This document shows, piece by piece, positions 56,101 to 64,000 of a stretch of 64,000 nucleotides of DNA. A model generated the notes under the pieces. That model saw only the letters and a program-made list of their open reading frames with translations. It was not told the DNA's origin and made no database searches. The translations under genes and the position numbers were made by a program. The stretch is taken from contig NC_080045.1 in the NCBI RefSeq assembly GCF_012489685.1, positions 64,812,722-64,876,721 on the forward strand, read 5' to 3'. This DNA is from Lotus japonicus (Eukaryota > Streptophyta > Magnoliopsida > Fabales > Fabaceae). Within the stretch, counting starts at the first letter, position 1, and every line of letters starts with the position of its first letter.

Positions 56101-59100
56101 TCATTTCCCACGACCCGATCGGTAGAAACGTTGAGCCATGATTGAAGAAGAAGTATATTATCTTTACCACTCCATTTGGTGCGTTTCTTTCCGGATTCTT
56201 CAAGATCAATATCATCTAGACCCCGTTGAGTAGAAAATTCAGGCTCATCGGGCATAGCCTCACAATGTGTACTTGAGACTTTTGAACTACTGCTGCTACC
56301 AGTAGGAGGTGCTTGGTATTGTGGTGGATACATGCAATATTGTGGATTGTTTGGATAAGGCATTTGTGGTGGATATGGTCCCATTTGACCCTGAGGTTGG
56401 TTTTGATGGTAGAACGATTGTGGAAACATTTGATACGAAGGATTTTGAACATTACCACCGGTGTGAGGAGGTTGGTTTTGAGGGTGACACATCTGCGGAT
56501 GTTGGCTTTGTGGTTGATACATTTGCGGATGTGGGTTTTGTTGTTGGAACATCGGCATAGGTTGGCTTTGCGGGCGAATCACCTGCGAATGTTGGTTTTG
56601 TTGTTGGAACACCATCATAGGTTGGCTTTGCGGGTGAATCATCTGCGGAGGTTGGTTTTGTGGCGGAAACATAGGCGAAGGTTGCAAACCTTCACTTGTA
56701 GGAGGTGTTTCATTGTCGAGCAGTGGATAATATTGCTCATAAGGATTAGACATTTTGAGAAATTTGAGAATTTTTGGACAAGAGAGATATTGTGGGAGTA
56801 AATGTTGGTGTTTCAAATGGTCTACTGCACTATATATAAGGTAAAGAAGCTGAGAATTGAAAAAACGGTCGGTAAAGAAGCTGATAATTGAAAAAACGGT
56901 CAGAAAACCGGTCAAACCGGTCAATTTAAAAAAATTCAAAAAAAAAAAAGCCCAAACGGGCAGAAAACCGGCTCCAGCCGGTGGGATGACCGGCTCAGCC
57001 GGTCACCCACTATATAATCTATTTTTCCTCACTCTCACCCTCAGACCCAACCCTCAACCCTAGCCGCTCCTCTCTTCTCTCACGCTCAGCTTCTTCAACC
57101 TCTCTCACTCACCTCCTTCCTCTCTTCTCTCACGCTCAGCTTCTTCAACCTCTCTCACTCACCTCCTTCCTCAAGCTCTCACTCACCTTCTTCTTTTCCC
57201 CTTCCTCTTTCCCCCTTCCTCTTCCACGACCTGCAGCGTCTCCTTTTCCCCTTCCTCTCACCCACCACCGCAACAAACACCCACCACCGCCAACAAACAA
57301 CCTCAACCGCCAACAAACACCCACCACCGGCCACGATGCAGCATCCACCGCCACCAAAACCCACCTCACACCCATCGAAACCCACCTCACCACCACCAAA
57401 CACCCACCACCGGCCACGATGCAGCATCCACCGCCACCAAAACCCACCTCACACCCATCGAAACCCACCTCACCACCACCAAACACCCACCACCGGCCAC
57501 GATGCAGCATCCACCGCCACCAAAACCCACCTCACACCCATCGAAACCCACCTCACCACCACCAAACACCCACCACCGCAGCTAAAACCTACCCCAGCCG
57601 CCACCAAAGCTTCAATCAAGACCCAAATCGCCCCTCAAGCTTCTGGATCAGACATGCAAGGTGCTTGATCGGTGGTCCAAGCTTTAATTTTTGCTGCTCA
57701 CTTTGCTCCCTCTTCCTTATTTTTTTTCATGTAACCCAGATCATGAGGGTAAAGTTTTAATTTTTATTGTAAAGTAATAATTTATATTTTAAAGTTATAA
57801 TTTTGTTGTAATCAAATTGTTGTTTTGGAGCTCTGTTGTTCATCTTCTTCCAAGTTCCTTCAATCTGTTTTTTTCCCTCTGAATTCTGGAGCATTCGGTT
57901 GAAGAAAGTGAGAGAAAATAATAATTTTAAATGCTAAGAAACCAAAAAGCAGAGTTCCTTGTGCAAGGAACTCTGCACTGTTGCTAAGATACCAGAAGTG
58001 CCAACTAGGCATTCTCCAATGCTGCAAAAAATAGGATACGGTTTCTTAGCAACTCCAGCTGGGTTAAGAAACCAGCGTTGGAGTTGCTCTAAGCACTAGC
58101 CTCTATTTATACTAATTTTAGAATTAAGCTAACCAAATTAATGAGTTAAATCTTTAAATATAATTTGAAAATCACTAATAAGTGACCATCTGAAATGCTA
58201 GAAAAACATGGTACAATAATATAATTAGATATTTTTCAAATATTTTATATCCGTTTCTCAAGCTAAAGTTTACTATGCTTTATGTATGTACAAAATAACC
58301 CTTAAGAAAACTATGATATTAACTGAGCTCCACAAAACATGGCTGGAAAGGCAGCTATGGAATGCTATATATCTCTTGGAAAGATGACTCTAGAAGATGA
58401 CTGGAGTGATCATTAGTCTGAAGAGCTAGTTAGAATGTTGCATGACCTTGAAAGGAGTCTTTACTGAAATAATCATCAATGATTAGTTTTGCTTGATAGT
58501 TATGACACCAATATGTTGTTAATTTATAATAATGATTAGTTTTGCTTTCTTGGTTTTCTTAAGGCTGACTTATCTACTGCAGGAATGGGATGAAACTGTT
58601 GAGGGTCTTTCTCTGCTGGACACCTTGCTCAAGGCCATTGATGAGGTAAGTTTCGTTTGAAAAAATGAATTGGAGTGATATCTAGAGGCCTTTTTTGTGA
58701 TACCTTGTGATGCAGGTGGTGAAGTTGGCGGATTGCGAAATTTATGGTTATGTACCTGATTATGAGGCAGATCCCTTACTAGACAGTGGAGCAATGTAAC
58801 TTTTTATTGCTGCAGACACTTGAATTACTATCAGTTTCCTGTTAAGAGATGAGTCTAATACTATATTTTCTGTTTTCTGCAGGTGGTCCTTTAATTTCTT
58901 GTTTTATAATAGGAAGCTTAAGCGGGTTGTGACTTTTCACTTCAGCTGTTTTAGGTGAGTTGAGATTTTAAAATCTTCTTTAACTACTTTTTGATTGCAT
59001 CTGTATTTATCTTTAGAACAATTCTGTTTGTGGCAGTAACTTGATTACTGATGGATTTCTCGCCGATGAGTTTCACAATGACTACGATGAACAAATATTT

Positions 59101-59118
59101 GCTGACATGGATATATGA
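53166..59118 (+). CDS. MAF1: MAF1, repressor of RNA polymerase III, ten exons
   Basis: Exons 53166-53197, 53296-53366, 53460-53509, 53734-53807, 53896-53958, 54289-54376, 58583-58645, 58716-58795, 58883-58954 and 59037-59118 give 224 residues, the usual plant MAF1 length. Conserved blocks: MKFLECAPLDRLNDFL; LVLALYHMYPDYDFSAVKAH; FTEESWDSFKQVFDSYMFEA; EIYGYVPDYEADPLL; WSFNFLFYNRKLKRVV; acidic tail DEFHNDYDEQIFADMDI. MAF1 is a nuclear/cytoplasmic phosphoprotein that binds Pol III and represses tRNA and 5S transcription under stress. A Ser/Asp-rich stretch (SSDSDSSSPHDP) lies where phosphorylation occurs in the family. Intron 6 is 4,206 bp because of an inserted Harbinger element; all sites are GT-AG, so the gene looks functional. 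Confidence 0.94.
55005..55160. repeat. 16-bp minisatellite, about 10 copies
   Basis: CAACGGCTATATTCCC repeats without interruption every 16 bases from 55005 to 55160. The last two positions vary (CC, CA, TC). It lies between the left Harbinger TIR and the ORF1 stop codon. Confidence 0.95.
55212..55340. repeat. 41-bp tandem repeat, about 3 copies
   Basis: Units begin ACAACACTGATGCAATACAC at 55216 and 55257, and in diverged form at 55298, each with AAGTAGAAATGCTAAAAT. It is in the 3' flank of the Harbinger ORF1. Confidence 0.9.
55377..56753 (-). CDS. PIF/Harbinger ORF1 (Myb/SANT-like, NAM-associated C-terminus)
   Basis: 458 residues starting MSNPYEQYYPLLDNETPPTS. The N-terminal 150 residues are Gln/Pro/His repeats (QSQPMMVFQQQNQ-type units). 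Then a trihelix/Myb-like domain: RTKWSGKDNILLLQSWLNVS, FWNKIRAQYEEYRDDA, RTWLSLKSHFNKLNADLQKF. A Lys-rich region (KKNQKRKAKVGD) and a C-terminal coiled coil (EELEVKKEKNKLQKARLLKE) follow. This architecture is ORF1 of plant PIF/Harbinger elements, a DNA-binding partner that brings the transposase to the ends. The frame is intact. The open frame extends 62 codons upstream, but the ATG at 56753 gives the family-like start. Confidence 0.82.
   Translation of the reverse strand: MSNPYEQYYPLLDNETPPTSEGLQPSPMFPPQNQPPQMIHPQSQPMMVFQQQNQHSQVIRPQSQPMPMFQQQNPHPQMYQPQSQHPQMCHPQNQPPHTGGNVQNPSYQMFPQSFYHQNQPQGQMGPYPPQMPYPNNPQYCMYPPQYQAPPTGSSSSSKVSSTHCEAMPDEPEFSTQRGLDDIDLEESGKKRTKWSGKDNILLLQSWLNVSTDRVVGNEQKSDLFWNKIRAQYEEYRDDASPSRTWLSLKSHFNKLNADLQKFVGCHTKAVNHWKSGHSDKDIMATAHQLYHVDTGKDFKHENEWRLVKDEPKWKGTFMTTSSTRQKKSVDGVYATSSDRSASIEGDEYEATQPATRPLGKKNQKRKAKVGDTASSDLDYVPNSEMIAIGKAKLGFLASFEKLKTEELEVKKEKNKLQKARLLKEYKDILMEDTSQMNEVQLATHQRLVEFAMKELGMS
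57071..57170. repeat. Two perfect 50-bp tandem copies
   Basis: 57071-57120 and 57121-57170 are identical (TCTCTTCTCTCACGCTCAGC... CACCTCCTTCC). They are inside the Harbinger element, upstream of ORF1. Confidence 0.95.
57312..57575. repeat. 83-bp tandem repeat, about 3 copies
   Basis: The marker CCACGATGCAGCATCCACCG occurs at 57331, 57414 and 57497, exactly 83 bases apart. The copies are nearly identical and C/A-rich. As 83 is not a multiple of three, each copy is read in a new frame, so the Pro/His/Thr frames here are not coding. Confidence 0.92.
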
Positions 59119-60380
59119 GACTATGAATCGATCAATACGACATCAGCTATCATGTCAGTGTATCAAGACTCTCACCTTCCCTTATGAGAGACTGTAATAT
59201 AAGACCGTTTTAGATGTGTAGCTCTGTAAATTGAAGATAATATCTGTGTGGTCTGAGTCGTAGATGTAGTATGTGTATCATCATGCATGCTATGTAATAG
59301 TAGATTTAGCATCTGTATCTACCTCGGATGCGCATAGTAAGTAGCTTTGGGATCTGCATCTTTCTGTGTGCATATAACTAATTGGTAGTAAGTATAGTAA
59401 CAACTAAAACGTACTTATTTGGAATGGGACATGGATATTTGGGGTTACATTCTTCTGTAAATGTTTCCTTTTCGTTCATAATTTGTATCATGTGGGTTAT
59501 TGTGAAGGGAATTAACACTATCTGTTCTGAGTATCACATGGGTTTATCAATAAAGAGTTCGTTTGCTTTCGTGCATTTTGACTCCTGAGTGGAATTAAGA
59601 CCATGAACCCTAACAAAATGTTAATTGAGCAAATTTGCCTCTTTGTTATTATATATTTCTTCTTTTAATTATTGTTTCTAAAAAGGATTTTATGCTTCTC
59701 TTTGGTTAGACTTAACTACTTAAACTTGCTATTTTTCGTCAATCACTTATTTTAACTTTGCTGTTAATATGATATCTACTAAAAATTGCTTATGCCAACC
59801 AGAGATAAGACCCCCTTCTTAGATGGTCAATTCGAAATCTCAGTTAATATCTTGCTAGTTTACTTTTAAAATAATAACTAAGTAAAGGTGTTTTACTCCA
59901 ATATTTTTCAAGATTATAATCTAAAGGTATTTCATTTACGATAAGAGTTTATATACAATTTTTTTTTTTTTTGAAATTTGCAATATGCGCAAGATTACTG
60001 TCCATCAGTCCTCTGTGGATTTCAGAATGTATTGTTCATTTTATATTGACTCAACATTTAGTTCTCTTTTCGGTTTTTTAAAGATTGTAAAATATAAATA
60101 AGTATTGATTCATGGTTTGGAAATTAGCGAGGGAAACAAGGGGGGCAATTTTCGTCGCAAGTTCACTAACAGATTGAGATCAGATCAAGGTTATCGAGAT
60201 TCTCTTTCAATCCCTTTTGTTTGAGGATTTTTCTAGGCTAAGCCAAAGAGAAGAGGTATCAACCAGGTTTAATAACTTCGGATGATAAATCATATAAATT
60301 TGACATCAGCCACAAATTCTGTAGGTTTTGACCATCTTTATTCGTATAGTCTCGTCAAGGTAAAGTAGGATAAAGGATGT
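59119..60380. other. MAF1 3' flank and anonymous sequence
   Basis: About 59119-59590 is probably 3' UTR and flank. After that no gene or delimited element was seen. Confidence 0.45.
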
Positions 60381-60389
60381 TGGACTTTC

Positions 60390-60990
60390 AAAATTAAAAG
60401 GACAAAGGATGCCGGAGTTGGGTGTGCTCACCTAGTTACAAGAATTTTGTGACGAATTAACTTTCGCCACTACTTTAACTTTTGCCACAAAGTAGTGACG
60501 AACACAATGTTCAGTCTCAAACAAGTAGTCAAGGTTTTTGCAACGGATTAGTAAATTGTTTTTAAACTATTTTTTGGGAAATAGTTTGTGTTTATGTTAT
60601 TTAGAACACTCCCCCATTTTATATTATTTTATTTCTATATTTCTAATGAAAAGACTCTTAATGACATTTTTTTAACAAAAAAAAAAATGTTTGTGACGGA
60701 AAAATCCCTGGTTGAACCACCTCGCTTACGGGATTTTGTGACGTATTTTCTAACCGTCGCAAGCATGCATACGAGGTGTTAGTGGCGGACGTAAACTGCG
60801 CCACAAAAATAGTGATCGATGGATACTTGGTCGCAAGCAAGTTGACAAGGATTTTGTGACGGATATATTCCGTCGCAAAATATATTGATTTTGTGACGAA
60901 TGTTTATTTCGTCGCAAAATATGTGACCCCCTTTGCAATGACGGATTTTTTGACGGATTTATTTTCTGTCGAAAATAATCAGTTTCCAAA
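60390..60990. mobile_element. Cluster of GTGACGGA/TCCGTCGCAA inverted words, CACTA-like remnant
   Basis: At least eight words of the type TTTTGTGACG(G/A)A and their inverse (T/C)CGTCGCAA alternate at 60446-60985, several as close hairpins (for example 60853-60879, 60891-60921). Dense subterminal repeats of this kind are typical of CACTA/En-Spm elements. No CACTA termini or 3-bp duplication could be defined, so the class is uncertain. Confidence 0.45.
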
Positions 60991-61084
60991 GCTACCTAAA
61001 TTAGTAAATTATTTAAACGACCCCCCTCTCTTTACATTATTTATTTCAATATTTCTGAAGAAAATACATTTAATAACCATTTTT

Positions 61085-61207
61085 TCAATGTGGTGTTGAG
61101 CTCTTTTTGGGGGGTTTATTTTTGGTTTGGAGGTTATGTTTTTCCTGAAGGGATTTCGTTTGGGTTTGTTCCATATTAATAAAGTTTCTTTGGCTGTAAA
61201 AAAACAA
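61085..61207 (+). mobile_element. Probable LINE 3' tail
   Basis: T/G-rich stretch ending AATAAAGTTTCTTTGGCTGT followed by A7, a common 3' end of plant LINEs. Too short for coding content. Confidence 0.4.
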
Positions 61208-61600
61208 CCGCACTTTTGATAAATCTACATGAAATTTGGCTTTTAATTTAATTATAACACCAATTTCATTTGAATTCTTAATTTTTATTAAACATTTTAT
61301 GGTAAACTTTTTTTTTTACAAGAGGAAAAGATTTTATGGTAAACTTGAAAGCTGAATAACAACTTTTAGTTTTCGCCTAATACTTTAGCAATGTATAATA
61401 AGATAATAAGATTAGGTAAATAAAAATATTATATTTAACTTTTTCGATGAAAAAATAAAAAATATTTAAAAGATTCTAAAACTTGACAAGTTTATCATAA
61501 AGACGTACATTTAGAGCTTATAGTTTTATAAAAAAAATATGAGTTTGTTAGAAAAATCCGCTTTATTGTTTCATTTGAAAACTAAAATGACTTTTCTAGT

Positions 61601-61640
61601 GATATATATATATATATATCTATATATATATATATATATA
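61601..61640. repeat. TA microsatellite
   Basis: About 40 bases of TA with one interruption, ending exactly where the Helitron-like terminus (CTAG) begins. Confidence 0.95.
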
Positions 61641-62460
61641 CTAGTGCTTTTTTACCCGCGCGTTGCACGGGGAATATGTCTATTGTATTTGATACATCGA
61701 TTCATATTTTAAATTATAAATATTTAAGATGCTAAGAATGTAAGAATAATCATAATAAAGATGTAGATATTTAAAGAGCACAAATTTTGAAAAACACAGA
61801 AGTTAATAAACCAAAAGCTTTAATTTTTGCATATGTGAGGTATAACTGAATTTTGTTTGTGAAGATGTATACTCGTGTTGCATAAAGGGTAATGCTTTTG
61901 TGTTTTAGATATATAACAATACATAAATATATAATTATTTTTTAAATTATTAAAAATACACTTAAGTTATAGAAAATGAATTTTATTTTTTTTTAACTCG
62001 TACAAATTTTCATTTTCATGTAAAATGTTTCTCCCCGTGAGATCTCGTAACTCTAATTTGTTAGCACTAATAAATTCATGTCATAATTTTATAGTACATA
62101 TGTATTAATATTTTGTATTCCTCTTACTTTTCTTATTATCAAATTATTATAGTTATATACTTATATAAATATACACTCTTAAAATTTTGAAAATAATACT
62201 AAAGTTAATTATATTAAATTTATTCTATTAAAATAATATCAATTAATTAGTTTAGAATATAATGATGGTATAAAAAAAGTATAATGATACTTTTTATATA
62301 AAACAAAATCTCACGTAGATAGCATTATAGTACTTTAAAATTAAAACATACAATTGAAAATTATACGCAAATACAAACAACAACCACTTTTAGGTTTCAG
62401 AGCAGACTTAAATGCAAATCATCTTACTCAATGGATTCTCATTTATCAGAGAAACAAAAT
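61641..62460 (-). mobile_element. Helitron-like element, 3' end at 61641
   Basis: On the minus strand the sequence ends CCCCGTGCAACGCGCGGGTA, A5, GCACTAG, followed by T: hairpin, spacer and CTRR-T as in Helitrons. The first 150 bases resemble the block at 27848-27975 (shared GATACATC/AAATCAATAG, ATTTAAGATGCTAAGAATG-type and CATAATAAAGATGTAGATA). The 5' end (TC) is not located, so the upper boundary is approximate. No Rep/helicase. Confidence 0.55.
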
Positions 62461-62497
62461 CTTATAAATTTCATAAATCAATATAGAAGGGGAAATT

Positions 62498-62575
62498 CTA
62501 GTGTTTTTTTACCCGCGCGTTGCACGGGGAATATGTCTATCGTATTTGATACATCAATCAATTATTTGATTATTT
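62498..62575 (-). mobile_element. Second Helitron-like 3' end
   Basis: Almost identical to 61641-61700 for about 60 bases (CTAGTGTTTTTTTACCCGCG and on through GGGGAATATGTCTAT), then diverges into the duplicated block. The base after CTAG on the minus strand is A, not T, so this copy may be rearranged. Confidence 0.5.
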
Positions 62576-62911
62576 AAAATATATTAAACAACATATGAAA
62601 TAGAAGGGTCTCAAATGCTAAGCAAAGTGGACCAAAAGACTTGTCATCTAAGCCTGATTGAGATCAAGATGAAATCGTTTCACATTTTTCATGAACATGA
62701 AAACAATGACACAAATAATAGATATAAGGAATCACCAATAAAGCAAACGATAAACACATATTATGGGAAAAAAAAGGATGTGATAATAACACTAATCAGG
62801 ATTGTAAAAGATAAATCATAAAGTATGACATCATTTTGTGTTTATACCAAGTCATCCAAGTTTGAGTCAATATTGCAAGGTACCTACAAAATTTATGAAA
62901 TATATCGGAAT
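62575..62911 (+). repeat. Diverged direct duplication, copy 1
   Basis: Shares with 63488-63737 a long run of matching segments: ATGAAATAGAAG(G/A)GTCT, AATCACCAATAAAG, GATAAATCATAAAGTATGAC and CAAGTCATCCA.GTTTGAG. This copy has about 100 extra bases (about 62640-62735). Confidence 0.75.
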
Positions 62912-63140
62912 TTTTTTTTTGGTTTGTTTGCTCTGTCCTGTTTTCTTTCCGACACTTTCTAGGTTTTCCTATCTTTCTGTCTTTGGGTTTCTTCTGTTTG
63001 GTTTTTGTCTGGCTCGATCTTTGGGTGTACTTTCGGGTTTTTTCCGCCGGTGTTGGTTGGTTTGTATTTCCTGCTTAAGAGTTTGCTCTCAAGCCTTTTG
63101 ATGTTATATATATATATATTTATCTTTCAAAAAAAAAAGT
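62912..63140 (+). mobile_element. Probable truncated LINE 3' region
   Basis: T/G-rich sequence (CTGTCCTGTTTTCTTTCCGA through TTTTGATGTTATATATA) ending in A10 at about 63129-63138. It is inserted at the end of duplication copy 1. The 87-residue frame within it is a composition artefact. Confidence 0.4.
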
Positions 63141-63487
63141 TTGACTTTTTTATTAGTAGTTTGTCAACACTACTTTAGTTGCATATAATAATAAAATGTG
63201 TAAGAAATATATATTGATTCGTCTACTTGAAATTTGTCTTCTAAAGGAGAAGAGCCGAAATATATAGGGAGTTTATGATCTTTTATAGTATATCAAGTAA
63301 CAATTTTGTGTCTAAGGGTGACGACTGTCCTATTACCACAACGTGATTCCACCCTTAGTACATTCATTAAAAAATTATTCTTTTTTTGAAAATGGAAGAA
63401 ATAGCACGTGATTCTTTTTCAAAAAATTCAACGTGTCAATACATTAGATAACAACTGTGATTCTGTTACATATTTAATTTAAAAAAA

Positions 63488-63737
63488 AAGTGATTATTAA
63501 ACAATAGATGAAATAGAAGAGTCTGAAATGCTAAGGAAAGTGGACAAAAAAGAATCACCAATAAAGTAGATGATAAATACATATTAATCATGGAAAAAAA
63601 AAAGAACGTGATAGTAGCACAAATCTGAATTGTGAAAGATAAATCATAAAGTATGACCTCATTTTTTTTATTTCAAGTCATCCATGTTTGAGCCAATATT
63701 GCAGGGTGCCTACAAAATTTAAGATATATATCAGACT
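63488..63737 (+). repeat. Diverged direct duplication, copy 2
   Basis: Second copy of 62575-62911, lacking about 100 internal bases. Followed by non-repeated sequence to the window end, where no gene was seen. Confidence 0.75.
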
Positions 63738-64000
63738 TTGTACATACTTGTTTTAATCAATAAAGAATTATTTCATTGTAAGGGAAAATAGAACGAACCT
63801 TAAACCGACAATAATATTTTTGCATCAGATGTTCATCAACTTATAAGATGTCATAGACATCATGTTAACAATGAAATAAAGTTAGGTCACTTGGAAGTCA
63901 GTTTGTATTAAAAAAACTATTAAGATAAAAAATTAAACTAACCACTCATATGTTCTCAAAAACTTCTTGGTAGACAACATTGCGCTTGGAGTTTGAAACT

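Larger units (their letters stand above)
54701..58089. mobile_element. PIF/Harbinger element in MAF1 intron 6
   Basis: 3,389 bp. Target duplication TAA (54698-54700, 58090-58092) and terminal inverted repeats GAGCAACTCCAAC / GTTGGAGTTGCTC, with further GGTTTCTTA/TAAGAAACC words just inside. TIR and 3-bp duplication fit PIF/Harbinger. It encodes the Myb-like ORF1 protein (minus) but I find no DDE transposase. The space from 56.9 to 58.0 kb is filled with C-rich tandem repeats. Non-autonomous but ORF1-bearing. Confidence 0.88.

Noticed and set aside
57145..57760. Gly- or Pro-rich frames on both strands
   Set aside because: They are translations of the 83-bp tandem repeat, whose period is not a multiple of three.
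1..64000. CRISPR arrays, operons, bacterial terminators or viral replication genes
   Set aside because: The window is plant nuclear DNA with spliceosomal introns. The tandem repeats seen are minisatellites without unique spacers.

Overview
The window is plant nuclear DNA. Genes are AT-rich, with GT-AG introns, long intergenic spacers and many short transposable elements. The gene set (class II cinnamate 4-hydroxylase, plant QSOX1, FLA19/20/21-type fasciclin protein, plant RINGv E3, RpiA-type isomerase, MAF1) is that of a eudicot. The repeat families (GGCTTAAATGC-type Mutator-like MITEs, GTACCC-rich hAT elements, a TRIM with a TGGTATCAGAGC primer-binding site) look legume-like to me, but I cannot name the species from sequence alone.

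Layout: an F-box gene (455-1543, +); an anonymous stretch with a GC-rich island and an AT-rich tract (1.5-4.2 kb); ribose-5-phosphate isomerase (4485-5273, +); an exonuclease V/DEM1-type gene (9205-10581, +); a nine-exon plant-specific membrane-protein gene (12619-16367, +); an intronless fasciclin-like gene (17525-18556, -); a seven-exon RINGv (MARCH-type) E3 gene (23067-26899, +) with a 757 bp hAT element in intron 1; Helitron-like debris (27.8-28.9 kb); a minus-strand series of gene fragments (ARIADNE-like N-terminus, CYP65/PUB49-like exon, an unknown terminal exon; 29.9-32.8 kb); a 3.66 kb Mutator-like element with captured OB-fold (HROB-like) exons (33021-36684); cinnamate 4-hydroxylase (38087-39797, +) with a MITE upstream and a young TRIM downstream; the eleven-exon QSOX1 gene (41784-46379, -) with a 1.78 kb Mutator-like element 0.35 kb upstream; a 5'-truncated LINE (49701-51774, -); the ten-exon MAF1 gene (53166-59118, +) whose 4.2 kb intron 6 holds a 3.39 kb PIF/Harbinger element with its Myb-like ORF1 but no transposase; and a repeat-rich end (59.1-64 kb).

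The host genes do not form one pathway. They cover pentose phosphate metabolism (RPI), phenylpropanoid synthesis (C4H), secretory-pathway disulfide formation (QSOX1), Pol III repression (MAF1), ubiquitin ligation (RINGv, F-box), DNA repair (EXO5-like) and cell wall/surface (FLA). The unusual content is in the mobile elements. Six have both ends and target-site duplications readable here: hAT 8 bp, three Mutator-like 9 bp, Harbinger TAA, TRIM 5 bp. The most interesting is the 33.0-36.7 kb element. It joins a FAR1/MULE-type transposase fragment to HROB-like OB-fold exons and an Arg-Gly repeat ORF, with arrays of short palindromes near both ends.

Exon models were built by eye from frame continuity, GT/AG sites and remembered family conservation; no search or alignment program was run.
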